Positions 7,161 through 14,513 are shown, counted from the stretch's first letter. The stretch is 21,399 nt of DNA from JACVRW01 sp052038485 (GCA_052038485.1 JBQGCL010000007.1:1-21399), one strand, 5' to 3'. A program made the numbers and translations. The notes: generated by a model not told the origin, from the letters alone.

Positions 7161-7218
7161 GGCCATGCCCGATCGGCCTTTCCCTTTCCGCCCGCCCGCC
7201 CGCACCATGGCCGCCATG
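7154..7218. repeat. Paired CATGGC-N-GCCATG dyads, 51 bp apart
   Basis: GCATGGC-G-GCCATGC (7154-7168, centre 7161) and CATGGC-C-GCCATG (7206-7218, centre 7212) are near-identical palindromes whose centres are 51 bp apart, close to five helical turns. The first shares a half-site with the LTTR-like dyad at 7140-7160. Both also read as Met-Ala-Ala-Met in the plus-strand frame, so part of the similarity may be coding coincidence. Confidence 0.45.
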
Positions 7219-7716
7219 GCCTCCGACGCCGACCTGATGCTCAGGGAACGCAGGGGACTCGTGCGGGTGCGGGTCAACTGGCCGCCGCCCGAATGCGGCG
7301 ACCGCAACCCCGTGCTGGTCTTCCTGTCGACCGAGGAGGAGCCGACCGACACCGTCGACGCGCTCTGCCGCGCCCTGTGCGCGGACGGGTGCGTGGTGGT
7401 GCTGTCGGTCCGCACCGCGTGCCGGGACACCGCCGCGACGGCCCTGGAGTGGGCCGCCGACCACGCCGCGCAGCTCGAGGCCGACCCCGGCCGGGTGCTG
7501 CTCGGCGGCGCCGGCCGGGGCGGCGCGCTGGCAGCGCAGGTGGCACTGCTGGCGCGCGAGAACGGCTGGCCCGCCCTGGCCGGCGACGTGCTGCACGTCG
7601 ACGACGAACGGGCCTTATGTGACGTGGCTCCGGTTCTCCGGAGCGCGATGAGTTCGGGCCGGGCGCGCGGTCTCTACCGACATGACCACCACGAGGAGCT
7701 CAACCGAGATGACTGA
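7216..7716 (+). CDS. Degenerate, truncated alpha/beta-hydrolase-like protein
   Basis: About 166 residues that align by eye with the N-terminal half of HSL/alpha-beta-hydrolase-fold-3 enzymes. The strand that normally leads into HGG(G/A) is kept (NPVLVFL) but continues as STEE (38-41), and the nucleophile elbow GDSAGG is replaced by GGAGRGG (97-103), with Gly100 at the serine position. Flanking positions remain family-like: TALEWAADHAAQLEADPGRV before it and ALAAQVALLARENGWP after it. After residue 130 the similarity ends; the Asp/His part is missing. It can hardly be an active esterase. Start uncertain: ATGs at 7156, 7165, 7207 and 7216 are in frame and none has a good Shine-Dalgarno; I took the last because the intervening Pro/Arg stretch looks non-coding and carries the dyads. 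Its stop overlaps the MFS start by 8 bp, implying coupled expression with the exporter. Confidence 0.65.
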   Translation: MASDADLMLRERRGLVRVRVNWPPPECGDRNPVLVFLSTEEEPTDTVDALCRALCADGCVVVLSVRTACRDTAATALEWAADHAAQLEADPGRVLLGGAGRGGALAAQVALLARENGWPALAGDVLHVDDERALCDVAPVLRSAMSSGRARGLYRHDHHEELNRDD

Positions 7717-9145
7717 CCGCAACCGCTGGGCCGCGCTGTACGTGCTCTGCGTCGGAATGCTGATGATCGTGCTCGACGCGACGATCGTGAACGTCGCGCT
7801 GCCGTCGATCCAGGACGATCTGGGCTTCTCCCAGTCGAACCTCGCCTGGGTCGTCAATGCGTACCTGATCGCCTTCGGCGGCCTGCTGCTGCTCGCCGGC
7901 CGGATCGGCGACCTGATCGGTCAGCGCCGGATCTTCCTGATCGGCCTGGTCATCTTCACGGGCGCGTCGCTGCTCTGCGCCGTGTCGCAGAGCCAGGGCA
8001 TGCTGATCGGCGCCCGCTTCGTGCAGGGTGTCGGCGGCGCGCTGACCTCGGCCGTGATCCTCGGAATGATCGTGACGATGTTCCCGGAGCCGCGCGAGCA
8101 GGCGAAGGCGATCGGCGTCTACACGTTCGTCGCCGTCGCAGGCGGGTCGATCGGCCTGATCGTCGGCGGCGTGCTGACCCAGGCGATCAGCTGGCACTGG
8201 ATCTTCTTCGTCAACCTGCCGATCGGGGTCGGCACCGCGCTCGCCGCGCTGCGGCTGGTCGAGGGTCGCGAGGGCATCGGGCTCGGCCAGGGCGCCGACA
8301 TCCCCGGCGCCGCGCTGCTCACCGGCGGCCTGATGCTGGGCGTGTACACGATCCTCGAGGTCGAGCAGCAGGGTTGGGGCTCGACCCAGACGCTCGGGCT
8401 CGGCTCGGTCGCGATCGCCCTGCTGGCGGCCTTCCTGGTCCGCCAGGGGAAGGCTGCCAACCCGCTGATGCCGCTGCGCCTGTTCCGCTCGCGCAACGTG
8501 AGCGGCGCCAACCTGGTGCAGGCGTTGCTGGTGGTCGGGATGTTCGGGATGTTCTTCCTGGGCGCCCTCTACATGCAGCGGGTGCTCGGCTACGACGCGC
8601 TCGAGGTGGGCCTGGCCTACCTGCCCACCACGCTGGTGATGGGCGTCATGTCGTTCCGCTTCTCGGCCAGGCTGAACATGCGCTATGGCCCCAAGGCGAC
8701 GCTGATCCCGAGCATGGTCGTGCTCCTCGCCGGGCTGCTCCTGTTCGCGCGCACCCCGGTGGACGCGAGCTATGCGGTCGACCTGCTGCCGGCGACGGCG
8801 CTGATCGGGCTCGGCGCGGGCCTCGCCTTCCCCTCGCTGATGATGCTGGCCATGTCCGGCGCGACCCCGGAGGACTCCGGGCTGGCCTCGGGCCTGGTCA
8901 ACACCAGCGTGCAGGTCGGCGGCGCGATCGGACTGGCCGTGCTGGCGACGCTCGCGAGCGAGCGCACCGACACCGCGGCCGCCAACGGCGAGTCGATGGC
9001 CTCCGCGCTCAACTCCGGCTTCCACCTCGCCTACCTGGTCGGCGCGGCGCTGATCGCGGCGGCGATCGTGGTGGCGGTGAAGGTCTTCCGCACTGAGGGC
9101 GAGGCCACCGTGGCGACCGAGGCCGCCATCCCCGAAGCCGCGTAG
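7709..9145 (+). CDS. DHA2-family (EmrB/QacA-type) MFS drug exporter, 14 TMS
   Basis: A 478-residue proton-driven efflux protein of the inner membrane. DHA2 signatures are present: LDATIVNVALP in TM1 (residues 22-32), motif A GRIGDLIGQRR between TM2 and TM3 (64-74), FVQGVGGALT, and the TM5 motif C-like GGSIGLIVGGVLT. The hydropathy pattern fits 14 helices, with an extra central pair as in EmrB/QacA. The ATG at 7709 is preceded by GAGGAG with a 10-nt spacer; an in-frame ATG at 7682 has no such site. It overlaps the pseudo-hydrolase stop by 8 bp, and the divergent LysR-hydrolase fusion is the natural candidate regulator. The substrate, probably a drug or toxic metabolite, is unknown. Confidence 0.93.
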   Translation: MTDRNRWAALYVLCVGMLMIVLDATIVNVALPSIQDDLGFSQSNLAWVVNAYLIAFGGLLLLAGRIGDLIGQRRIFLIGLVIFTGASLLCAVSQSQGMLIGARFVQGVGGALTSAVILGMIVTMFPEPREQAKAIGVYTFVAVAGGSIGLIVGGVLTQAISWHWIFFVNLPIGVGTALAALRLVEGREGIGLGQGADIPGAALLTGGLMLGVYTILEVEQQGWGSTQTLGLGSVAIALLAAFLVRQGKAANPLMPLRLFRSRNVSGANLVQALLVVGMFGMFFLGALYMQRVLGYDALEVGLAYLPTTLVMGVMSFRFSARLNMRYGPKATLIPSMVVLLAGLLLFARTPVDASYAVDLLPATALIGLGAGLAFPSLMMLAMSGATPEDSGLASGLVNTSVQVGGAIGLAVLATLASERTDTAAANGESMASALNSGFHLAYLVGAALIAAAIVVAVKVFRTEGEATVATEAAIPEAA

Positions 9146-9163
9146 GAGGCGACACTACGGTCG

Positions 9164-10792
9164 GTGGACAACGCCGAGATCGCCGACCGCCTGGAAGCGT
9201 TCGCCTCGCTGCTCGAGCTGGGTGACGCGAACCCCTACACGGCACGGGCCTACCGGCGCGCCGCGGAGACGATCCGCGGCGCGCCCACGTCCGTGGCCGA
9301 GCTGGTCCGTTCCGGCCGCGTGCGCGACCTGCGCGGCATCGGCCGGGGGATCGAGGCGCGCCTGCGCGAGCTGGTCGAGACCGGCGAGATCGCCGAGCTG
9401 GCCGAGCTCGAGCGCGAGCTCGCCCCCGACCTGGTCGGGCTCGGCCGCTACCTGGGCCTGTCCGCCAAGCGCTCGGTCGAGCTGGCGCGTGCGCTCGGGA
9501 TCCGCACGGCGCCCGAGCTGCGCGAGGCGGCCGCCGCGGGCCGCCTGCGCGACGCGCCGGGGATCGGCCCCAAGACCGAGGCACGGCTGCTCGAGGCGCT
9601 CGCGCGCGAGCACGAGCCACGCGCCGCCCGGGGACTGCTGCTGCCAAGCGCGCTCGAGCTGGTCGGCGGCATCGCGGCGGCGATCGACGGCGAGGTCGCC
9701 GGCGACGCTCGCCGCTGGCGCGACTCCTGCGAGCTGCTCGCCGTGGTCCGCGCGGCCGCCGACCCCGCCCCGGTGCTGGAGCGGTTCGCCGCGCTGCCGC
9801 AGATCGTCTCGATCGTCGACGAGGGCGAGCGCCGCTCGGTGGGCGTCACGGTCGAGGGCGTGCCGGTCGAGCTGCTGGTCCCCGAGCCGAAGAGCCTCGG
9901 CACCGCCCTGCTGCGCGCGACCGGCTCGGCCGACTACGTGGCGGCGCTCGAGCCGCTCCCGGAGGCCCAAGACGAGGAGGCCGTATACCGCGCGCTCGGC
10001 GTCGCCTGGTGCCCGCCCGAGCTGCGCGAGCGTCCCTTCCGCGACGAGCCGCCCGCGCTCGTCGAGCTGAGCGACATCAGAGGCGACCTGCACTGCCACT
10101 CGACCTGGTCCGACGGCCGGGCGAGCGTGGAGGAGATGGGCCGCGCAGCCCGGGCGCGCGGGTACGAATACCTGGCGATCTGCGACCACACGCCCGCGGT
10201 CGGCGCGGTGCGCGGGCTGACCGCAGGCGAGGTGCGCCGCCAAGCCGAGGAGATCGCCGCGGCCAACGAGCTGCTGGCGCCGTTCCGCGTCCTGCGCGGA
10301 ATCGAGTGCGACATCCTGCCCGACGGCCGGCTCGATCTACCCGACGACGTGCTGGCCGAGCTCGACTGGGTCCAGGCGAGCGTGCACGGCGGCCAGCGGA
10401 TGCCGCGTCGGGAGATGACCCAGCGAGTCGAGGAGGCGCTGCGCAATCCCCACGTGAGCTGCCTGAGCCACCCCACGGGCCGGCTGATCGGCCGGCGGCC
10501 CGAGAACGCACTCGACCTCGAGCGGATCTTCGAGGTGGCGCTCGAGCAGGACGTGGCGCTCGAGGTGAACGGCCTTGCGCCCCGCCTCGACCTCAGCGGC
10601 GAGCACGTGCGCGAGGCGCTCGCGGCGGGCGTGAGAATCGTCTGCTCGACCGACGCTCACTCCGTGGCCGGCCTGGCCAACATGATGCTGTCCGTGGCGA
10701 CCGCGCGCCGCGGCGGCGCGACCGCCGCGGACGTCCTCAACGCCGGGCCGCTTACGGCAGGTTCACGTCCGCCTTCAGCAGCGGACACATGA
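9164..10792 (+). CDS. PolX-like PHP-domain protein with degenerate polymerase domain
   Basis: A 542-residue protein with the architecture of bacterial family-X polymerases: an N-terminal 8-kDa-like helical domain with helix-hairpin-helix motifs (LRGIGRGIEARL near 57-68; APGIGPKTEARLLEAL near 127-142), a palm-like region, and a C-terminal PHP domain. In the palm, the usual GSxRR...GDxDLL motif reads AGDARRWRDSCELLAVV (179-195), with no DxD, and the third catalytic Asp is replaced by Glu236 in VELLVP. The PHP metal site looks intact: DLHCHSTWSDG (His310, His312), ICDHTP, SVHGG, SHPTGR and STDAHS. Expected activity is therefore a DNA-binding PHP phosphoesterase (3'-5' exonuclease or AP-site processing), not a polymerase. 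GTG start at 9164, GGAGG 14 nt upstream; it follows the MFS gene by 18 bp. Confidence 0.88.
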   Translation: MDNAEIADRLEAFASLLELGDANPYTARAYRRAAETIRGAPTSVAELVRSGRVRDLRGIGRGIEARLRELVETGEIAELAELERELAPDLVGLGRYLGLSAKRSVELARALGIRTAPELREAAAAGRLRDAPGIGPKTEARLLEALAREHEPRAARGLLLPSALELVGGIAAAIDGEVAGDARRWRDSCELLAVVRAAADPAPVLERFAALPQIVSIVDEGERRSVGVTVEGVPVELLVPEPKSLGTALLRATGSADYVAALEPLPEAQDEEAVYRALGVAWCPPELRERPFRDEPPALVELSDIRGDLHCHSTWSDGRASVEEMGRAARARGYEYLAICDHTPAVGAVRGLTAGEVRRQAEEIAAANELLAPFRVLRGIECDILPDGRLDLPDDVLAELDWVQASVHGGQRMPRREMTQRVEEALRNPHVSCLSHPTGRLIGRRPENALDLERIFEVALEQDVALEVNGLAPRLDLSGEHVREALAAGVRIVCSTDAHSVAGLANMMLSVATARRGGATAADVLNAGPLTAGSRPPSAADT

Positions 10793-12104
10793 ACCCGTAG
10801 GTCGGGCTCGGTACGAACGAGTCGGTCGCGTTGCTCCCGAACCACTCGTTGCGGACGGGCGCCTTGACCTTCTTGCCACCCGTGCCGCCGTCCTTGATCT
10901 TCAGGACGTCCACGCCGCGGTAGGCGTCGGCGGTGTAGACGATCTGACCGGTCGGGTCGGTCGGCGACCAGTAGGCCGCCCAGGTCGACCCGTTGGCCGG
11001 GATGTAGTAGCCGACCTGGGTGATCTGGGTCGGCGAGCGGTAGTCGAGGAAGCGCACGCCCTGCTCGTACCAACCGACAGCGGCGACGCCGGCCTTGGCG
11101 TCGAACCAGTGCGACGAGCAGTTCACGGTGACGGGCGCCTTCGAGTCGACCGCGCCGCTCGTGAACATGCCGTTCAGCTCGGTCTCCCATGTGCCGAGCG
11201 GCGTGATCTGACGCTTGCTCAGGCGCGACAGGTCCCAGGTCTCGAACTTGCCCTGGCCGCGGCAGCCGCCCGGCGGGACCTCGTCGGTGTCGATGTAGTC
11301 CTCCTCCGTGATCAGCAGCGTCTTCCCGCGCCGCTGCGAGTTGTGGAGGATGAAGTCGTTGTAGGGCGACGGGTTGCGCCCGGCCGTCCCGGTCGTGCCG
11401 AGCAGCTGCGGCGCGAGCGGGTTCGAGGTGATCTTGTAGCCGGCGGCACCGCCGCCCCCGACCGACCAGACAGTGCCGGTGCTGTCGAGCTCGGTGTCGT
11501 GGCTGACCTTGAAGTTGTCGCTCACGGACGCGGCCGACTCGAACTTGCCGAGCGACCGCGGCGCGCTCGGGATCGTCAGGTCGACGACCTCGACCAGCTC
11601 GCCGCCGTCGACCCAGGCCTGGGTGCAGTCGGGCTTGACGAAGTTGGCGATGTGGCCCGAGCCGCGCCCGCTGCCGGTCAGTCCGAGCGGCAGGACCGCG
11701 GTCAGGGTCGGCGTCGTGGGATTGGCGATGCTGACGACGTACATGACCGCGCCGAGGTCCTCGGCCTCGCGGTCGTTGACGACGATCAGCGTGTTGCCGC
11801 ACAGGTCGACGTCCTCGTTCTCGAAGTGCGGCAGCGGCAGGGCGCCGACGAGCTTGGGCGCCTCGGGCTGCGCGATGTCGAGCACGGTGATGCCGCCCCA
11901 GCCGCTCACGTACGCGTAGTGGTCCTTGAAGTTCATCCCGGCGGCCGTGCCGGGGATGTGGCCGAGGTACTGGACGTTGCTGGAGTTGGCCAGCGGCGGG
12001 TCGACCGCAAGGCTCTGCGCCGCGGCTGGAGCCGCGCTGAAGGCGGCGAGGACCGCAGCCCCCACCGCAAACGACATGAACCGCCTGATCCCCCGCCGAT
12101 CCAC
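10752..12104 (-). CDS. Secreted LVIVD-repeat beta-propeller protein
   Basis: About 450 residues. From the GTG at 12104 the N-terminus is basic (DRRGIRR) followed by a hydrophobic core and AAPAAAQ, a standard Sec signal peptide cleaved near residue 29. The mature part repeats the LVIVD-type blade pattern (YAYVSGWGGITVLDIAQPEAPKL in two pieces, AWVDGGELVEVVDL, GVRFLDYRSPTQITQVG, IVYTADAYRGVDVLKI), in which each blade reads 'visible value, then name, then place in context'. LVIVD proteins are extracellular propellers of unknown function, frequent in actinobacteria. A TTG at 12140 is in frame but would put 12 odd residues before the basic region. The C-terminus overlaps the convergent PHP gene by 41 bp. 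Divergent from DUF4389. Confidence 0.85.
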   Translation of the reverse strand: MDRRGIRRFMSFAVGAAVLAAFSAAPAAAQSLAVDPPLANSSNVQYLGHIPGTAAGMNFKDHYAYVSGWGGITVLDIAQPEAPKLVGALPLPHFENEDVDLCGNTLIVVNDREAEDLGAVMYVVSIANPTTPTLTAVLPLGLTGSGRGSGHIANFVKPDCTQAWVDGGELVEVVDLTIPSAPRSLGKFESAASVSDNFKVSHDTELDSTGTVWSVGGGGAAGYKITSNPLAPQLLGTTGTAGRNPSPYNDFILHNSQRRGKTLLITEEDYIDTDEVPPGGCRGQGKFETWDLSRLSKRQITPLGTWETELNGMFTSGAVDSKAPVTVNCSSHWFDAKAGVAAVGWYEQGVRFLDYRSPTQITQVGYYIPANGSTWAAYWSPTDPTGQIVYTADAYRGVDVLKIKDGGTGGKKVKAPVRNEWFGSNATDSFVPSPTYGFMCPLLKADVNLP

Positions 12105-12154
12105 GCAGACCGTTGAGTACCCCTCGCGACCGTTCTCCAATCCTCACCGGGAGT

Positions 12155-12169
12155 TACGCTGCCCACGTG
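12155..12169 (+). promoter_or_regulatory. Leaderless-type -10 element before the DUF4389 gene
   Basis: TACGCT (12155-12160), a TAnnnT -10 match, is followed by exactly 6 nt and the GTG start at 12167. This supports both the start choice and a leaderless mRNA. No clear -35 is visible. Confidence 0.4.
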
Positions 12170-12790
12170 AACGCTCCCCCCACAGGCCCAATCGCCGTTC
12201 CCGACCCCGCCGGTCCGCCGTCGCCGGACCATCCGGCCCGGCTCGAGATCGCCTATCCCGCCGAGCTCAACCGATGGTTGCCGCTGGTCAAGTGGCTGCT
12301 CGTCATACCCCACTTCATCGTCTTGGCCTTCGTGGGGATCGGCGCGTTCTTCGTGGCCATCTGGGGCTTCTTCGCGGTGCTGTTCACCGGCCGCTGGCCG
12401 CGCGGCGCGTTCGACTACATCGTCGGCACGTTCAGGTGGGCGTACCGGGTGGCGGCGTACTTCCACCTGATGACCGACGCGTACCCGCCGTTCTCGCTGG
12501 CCGACGACCCCGACTACCCGGTGCGGCTGACGATCGACTACCCGGAGCGGGTCGCCAACTGGCGTCCCCTGGTGCAGTGGCTGCTGGCGATCCCGTACCT
12601 GTTCGTGGCGGGAATCCTGTACTGGCTGACCAGCATCATGACCGTGGCGGCCTTCTTCACGGTCCTGTTCACGAAGCAGATCCCGCGCGGGATCTTCGAG
12701 ATCATGATGCCGGGCATGCGCTGGAACCTGCGCGGCAACGCCTACGCGTACTTCACGACCGACCGCTACCCGCCGTTCATCTGGGGATAG
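12167..12790 (+). CDS. DUF4389 membrane protein with internal duplication
   Basis: About 207 residues made of two tandem DUF4389 units after a Pro-rich cytoplasmic leader. Unit 1 runs from RLEIAYPAELNRWLPLVKWLL to MTDAYPPF; unit 2 from RLTIDYPERVANWRPLVQWLL to TTDRYPPF (long strings abbreviated). In each, the order is strand, WLPLVKWLL-type amphipathic segment, two membrane helices, VLFT, (W/I)PRG, then YPPF. The function of the family is unknown. The GTG start at 12167 fits the TAnnnT hexamer 6 nt upstream. The stop is 1 bp before the TTG of the sulfite-oxidase-like gene, so the two are almost certainly cotranscribed. Confidence 0.88.
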   Translation: MNAPPTGPIAVPDPAGPPSPDHPARLEIAYPAELNRWLPLVKWLLVIPHFIVLAFVGIGAFFVAIWGFFAVLFTGRWPRGAFDYIVGTFRWAYRVAAYFHLMTDAYPPFSLADDPDYPVRLTIDYPERVANWRPLVQWLLAIPYLFVAGILYWLTSIMTVAAFFTVLFTKQIPRGIFEIMMPGMRWNLRGNAYAYFTTDRYPPFIWG

Positions 12791-12791
12791 C

Positions 12792-13871
12792 TTGGGGCGC
12801 TACGGCAAGCGCGACGACCTCATAGTCCACGAGGATGAGCCCTTCAACGCCGAGACGGGGCTCGCCGCGCTAGCCGAGGGGCCGGTGACGGCCACCGACG
12901 CGTTCTACGTGCGCGGGCACGGGGCGGTGCCGGAGCTCGACCCGGCGGGGTGGCACCTGCGCGTGGGCGGCCTGGTCGAGCGGGAGCTGGAGCTGTCGCT
13001 GTCGACGCTGCGGGAGGCGTTCCGCGAGCGCGAGGTGACGGCGACGCTCCAGTGCGCGGGCAACAGGCGCGAGGGGCTGGTCGCGATCCGCGACATCCCG
13101 GGCGAGGCGCCCTGGGGACCGGGCGCCACCGGCACGGCGACCTGGACGGGCGTGGCGCTCGCCGACGTGCTCGCCGTCGCGAGCCCGCGCGCGGAGGCGG
13201 CGCACGTGGGGTTCGAGGGCGGCGACCTGTGCCCAGAGGCTCAGCCGGCGCAGCGCTTCGGCGGTTCGGTCCCGCTGGACAAGGCGTGCCGTCCCGAGGT
13301 GCTGCTCGCCTGGGCGATGAACGGCGAGCCGCTGCACCCGGTCCACGGGGCGCCGCTGCGAGTGGTCGTGCCGGGCTACATCGGGGCGCGCAGCGTCAAG
13401 TGGCTGGAGCGGATCGAGCTGCGCCCCGAGCCCTGGATGGGCTACTTCCAGAACGTGGTCTACCGGCTGCTGCCCGAGGACGAGACGCCGGCGCCGGGCG
13501 CCGGGATGCCGCTCGGGCTGGTGGCGCTCAACGCCGACGTGCTGTCGCCTGCCGACGGCGACGTTGTCGCGGTCGGCCCGGTCGAGGTGCGCGGCTACGC
13601 GTTCGCGGGCGGGGAGCGGCACGTGGCGCGCGTGGACGTGTCGCTGGACGGCGCTTCGACGTGGACCCAGGCGGAGCTGCTCGACGACCTGGGCCGTTGG
13701 GCCTGGCGCCACTGGCGCATCACCGTCGACCTCTCGCCGGGCGAGCACGAGATCGTGGTGCGCGCCTGGGACTCCTCGGCGGCGACCCAGCCCGAGGACG
13801 AGGCGTCGCTGTGGAACCCGAAGGGGTACGTGAACAACGCGCGGCCTCGGATCAAGGTGCGGGCGGCGTGA
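12792..13871 (+). CDS. Sulfite-oxidase-like molybdopterin oxidoreductase
   Basis: A 359-residue protein with the oxidoreductase molybdopterin-binding domain (residues about 30-210), including TLQCAGNRR with Cys88 as molybdenum ligand, the FGGSVPLDKA and HPVHGAPLRVVVPGYIGARSVKWL segments, and a C-terminal Ig-like Mo-co dimerisation domain (about 235-355, ending in NPKGYVNNARP). No heme b5 domain, signal peptide or Tat motif is visible, so it is probably cytoplasmic or partners a separate electron acceptor. TTG start at 12792, chosen because GKRDDLIVHEDEPFNAE is the usual family opening and nothing upstream is available. It is coupled to the DUF4389 gene, which may anchor it at the membrane (inference). 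Substrate: sulfite or another oxyanion or S-oxide. Confidence 0.9.
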   Translation: MGRYGKRDDLIVHEDEPFNAETGLAALAEGPVTATDAFYVRGHGAVPELDPAGWHLRVGGLVERELELSLSTLREAFREREVTATLQCAGNRREGLVAIRDIPGEAPWGPGATGTATWTGVALADVLAVASPRAEAAHVGFEGGDLCPEAQPAQRFGGSVPLDKACRPEVLLAWAMNGEPLHPVHGAPLRVVVPGYIGARSVKWLERIELRPEPWMGYFQNVVYRLLPEDETPAPGAGMPLGLVALNADVLSPADGDVVAVGPVEVRGYAFAGGERHVARVDVSLDGASTWTQAELLDDLGRWAWRHWRITVDLSPGEHEIVVRAWDSSAATQPEDEASLWNPKGYVNNARPRIKVRAA

Positions 13872-13915
13872 TCGGTCTCGCCCTGCTCGCGACGACCGCG
13901 CTCGCGGCCTCGGGA

Positions 13916-13932
13916 CCCGCGCAGGGCGCGGG
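13916..13932. terminator. GC-only hairpin between convergent genes
   Basis: CCCGCGC-AGG-GCGCGGG is a perfect 7-bp stem with a 3-nt loop, flanked by possible outer pairing (GCGCTC near 13898, GAGCGC at 13932-13937). It lies in the only gap between the convergent sulfite-oxidase-like and SRPBCC genes. There is no T-tract, so it would be a tract-less, possibly bidirectional terminator; function is inferred from shape and place. Confidence 0.4.
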
Positions 13933-13946
13933 AGCGCTAGTCCGCA

Positions 13947-14387
13947 TCAAGCTGTCTGCAGCGCTCGCGCGAGGTTGTCGAAGCAGGTGCTCCAGCCGTC
14001 CTCGTGGTCGCGCACGGCCTCCTCGTTCCAGAGGTCGCGATGGGTGAACTGGACGGTGGTGACGCCGTCCTTCTCGTCGAAGTCGATCTCGATCAGCTGA
14101 CGCGTGTCGTTGCCGTCCCAGTACCAGGTGAAGGCGAGCCTGCGCGGCGGGTCGATCTCGGTGTAGTGCCCGCTGCCGCCGTACTCGACCTGCTTGTGCG
14201 GGTCGCGCATGACGACACGGACGGCGCCTCCGATCCGGAGATCGACCTCGGCCACGGTGGTCTCCCAGTCGTGGCGGGCGTGAAACCAGCGGCGCAGCAC
14301 CTCCACGTTGGTCCACGCATCGAACACGGCCTGGGCGGGCGCGTCGAAGGTGCGCACCATGTGCAGCGTCGTCTTGTCGTCGCTCAT
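13947..14387 (-). CDS. SRPBCC / AHSA1-type START-like protein
   Basis: A 146-residue helix-grip protein of the AHSA1 group: TFDAPAQAVFDAWTNVEVLRRW at the N-terminus (in pieces), the VAEVDLRIGGAVRVVM strand pair, YTEIDPPRRLAFTWYW, the VQFTHRDLWNEEA strand, and the closing GWSTCFDNLARAL helix. Such proteins bind hydrophobic ligands and are very often encoded with ArsR-type repressors, as here. ATG start at 14387, 6 bp after the small membrane ORF. Last gene of the ArsR operon. Confidence 0.9.
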   Translation of the reverse strand: MSDDKTTLHMVRTFDAPAQAVFDAWTNVEVLRRWFHARHDWETTVAEVDLRIGGAVRVVMRDPHKQVEYGGSGHYTEIDPPRRLAFTWYWDGNDTRQLIEIDFDEKDGVTTVQFTHRDLWNEEAVRDHEDGWSTCFDNLARALQTA

Positions 14388-14393
14388 CCGGGG

Positions 14394-14513
14394 TTACCGC
14401 CGGCGTTTCAGCCGCACCATTATCCAGGCGCGGGCCAGCAGCAACCCGGTGCCGGCGCCCGACAGCGCCGGCAGCAGCTCCTCGAGGGGCGCGCCCCCGA
14501 CGTGGCCGATCAC
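14394..14513 (-). CDS. Small (39-residue) putative membrane peptide
   Basis: GTG at 14513 overlaps the DUF899 stop (GTGA) and the frame ends at TAA 14394, 6 bp before the SRPBCC start. The product begins IGHVGGAPLEELLPAL, continues as one hydrophobic helix (SGAGTGLLLARAWIMV) and ends in a basic tail (RLKRRR): a single-pass peptide with a short acidic/Gly head. The tight packing on both sides and helix plus positive-inside tail argue for a real gene. I recall similar tiny GH(V/I)xGxPxEE-type actinobacterial proteins but cannot name a family. Confidence 0.6.
   Translation of the reverse strand: MIGHVGGAPLEELLPALSGAGTGLLLARAWIMVRLKRRR

Noticed and set aside
7117..7596. 160-codon N-terminal extension of the LysR-hydrolase frame
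   Set aside because: Pro/Gly/Arg-rich sequence antisense to the pseudo-hydrolase; the LysR domain starts normally from ATG 7116 or GTG 7107.
7700..9025. 441-codon minus-strand frame opposite the MFS exporter
   Set aside because: His/Gln/Arg-rich antisense shadow; the plus strand has clear transmembrane helices and DHA2 motifs.
13868..14047. ORF with signal-peptide-like start after the sulfite-oxidase homologue
   Set aside because: Not annotated as a gene because two thirds of it is antisense to SRPBCC and the GC hairpin lies within it; kept only as a low-interest finding.
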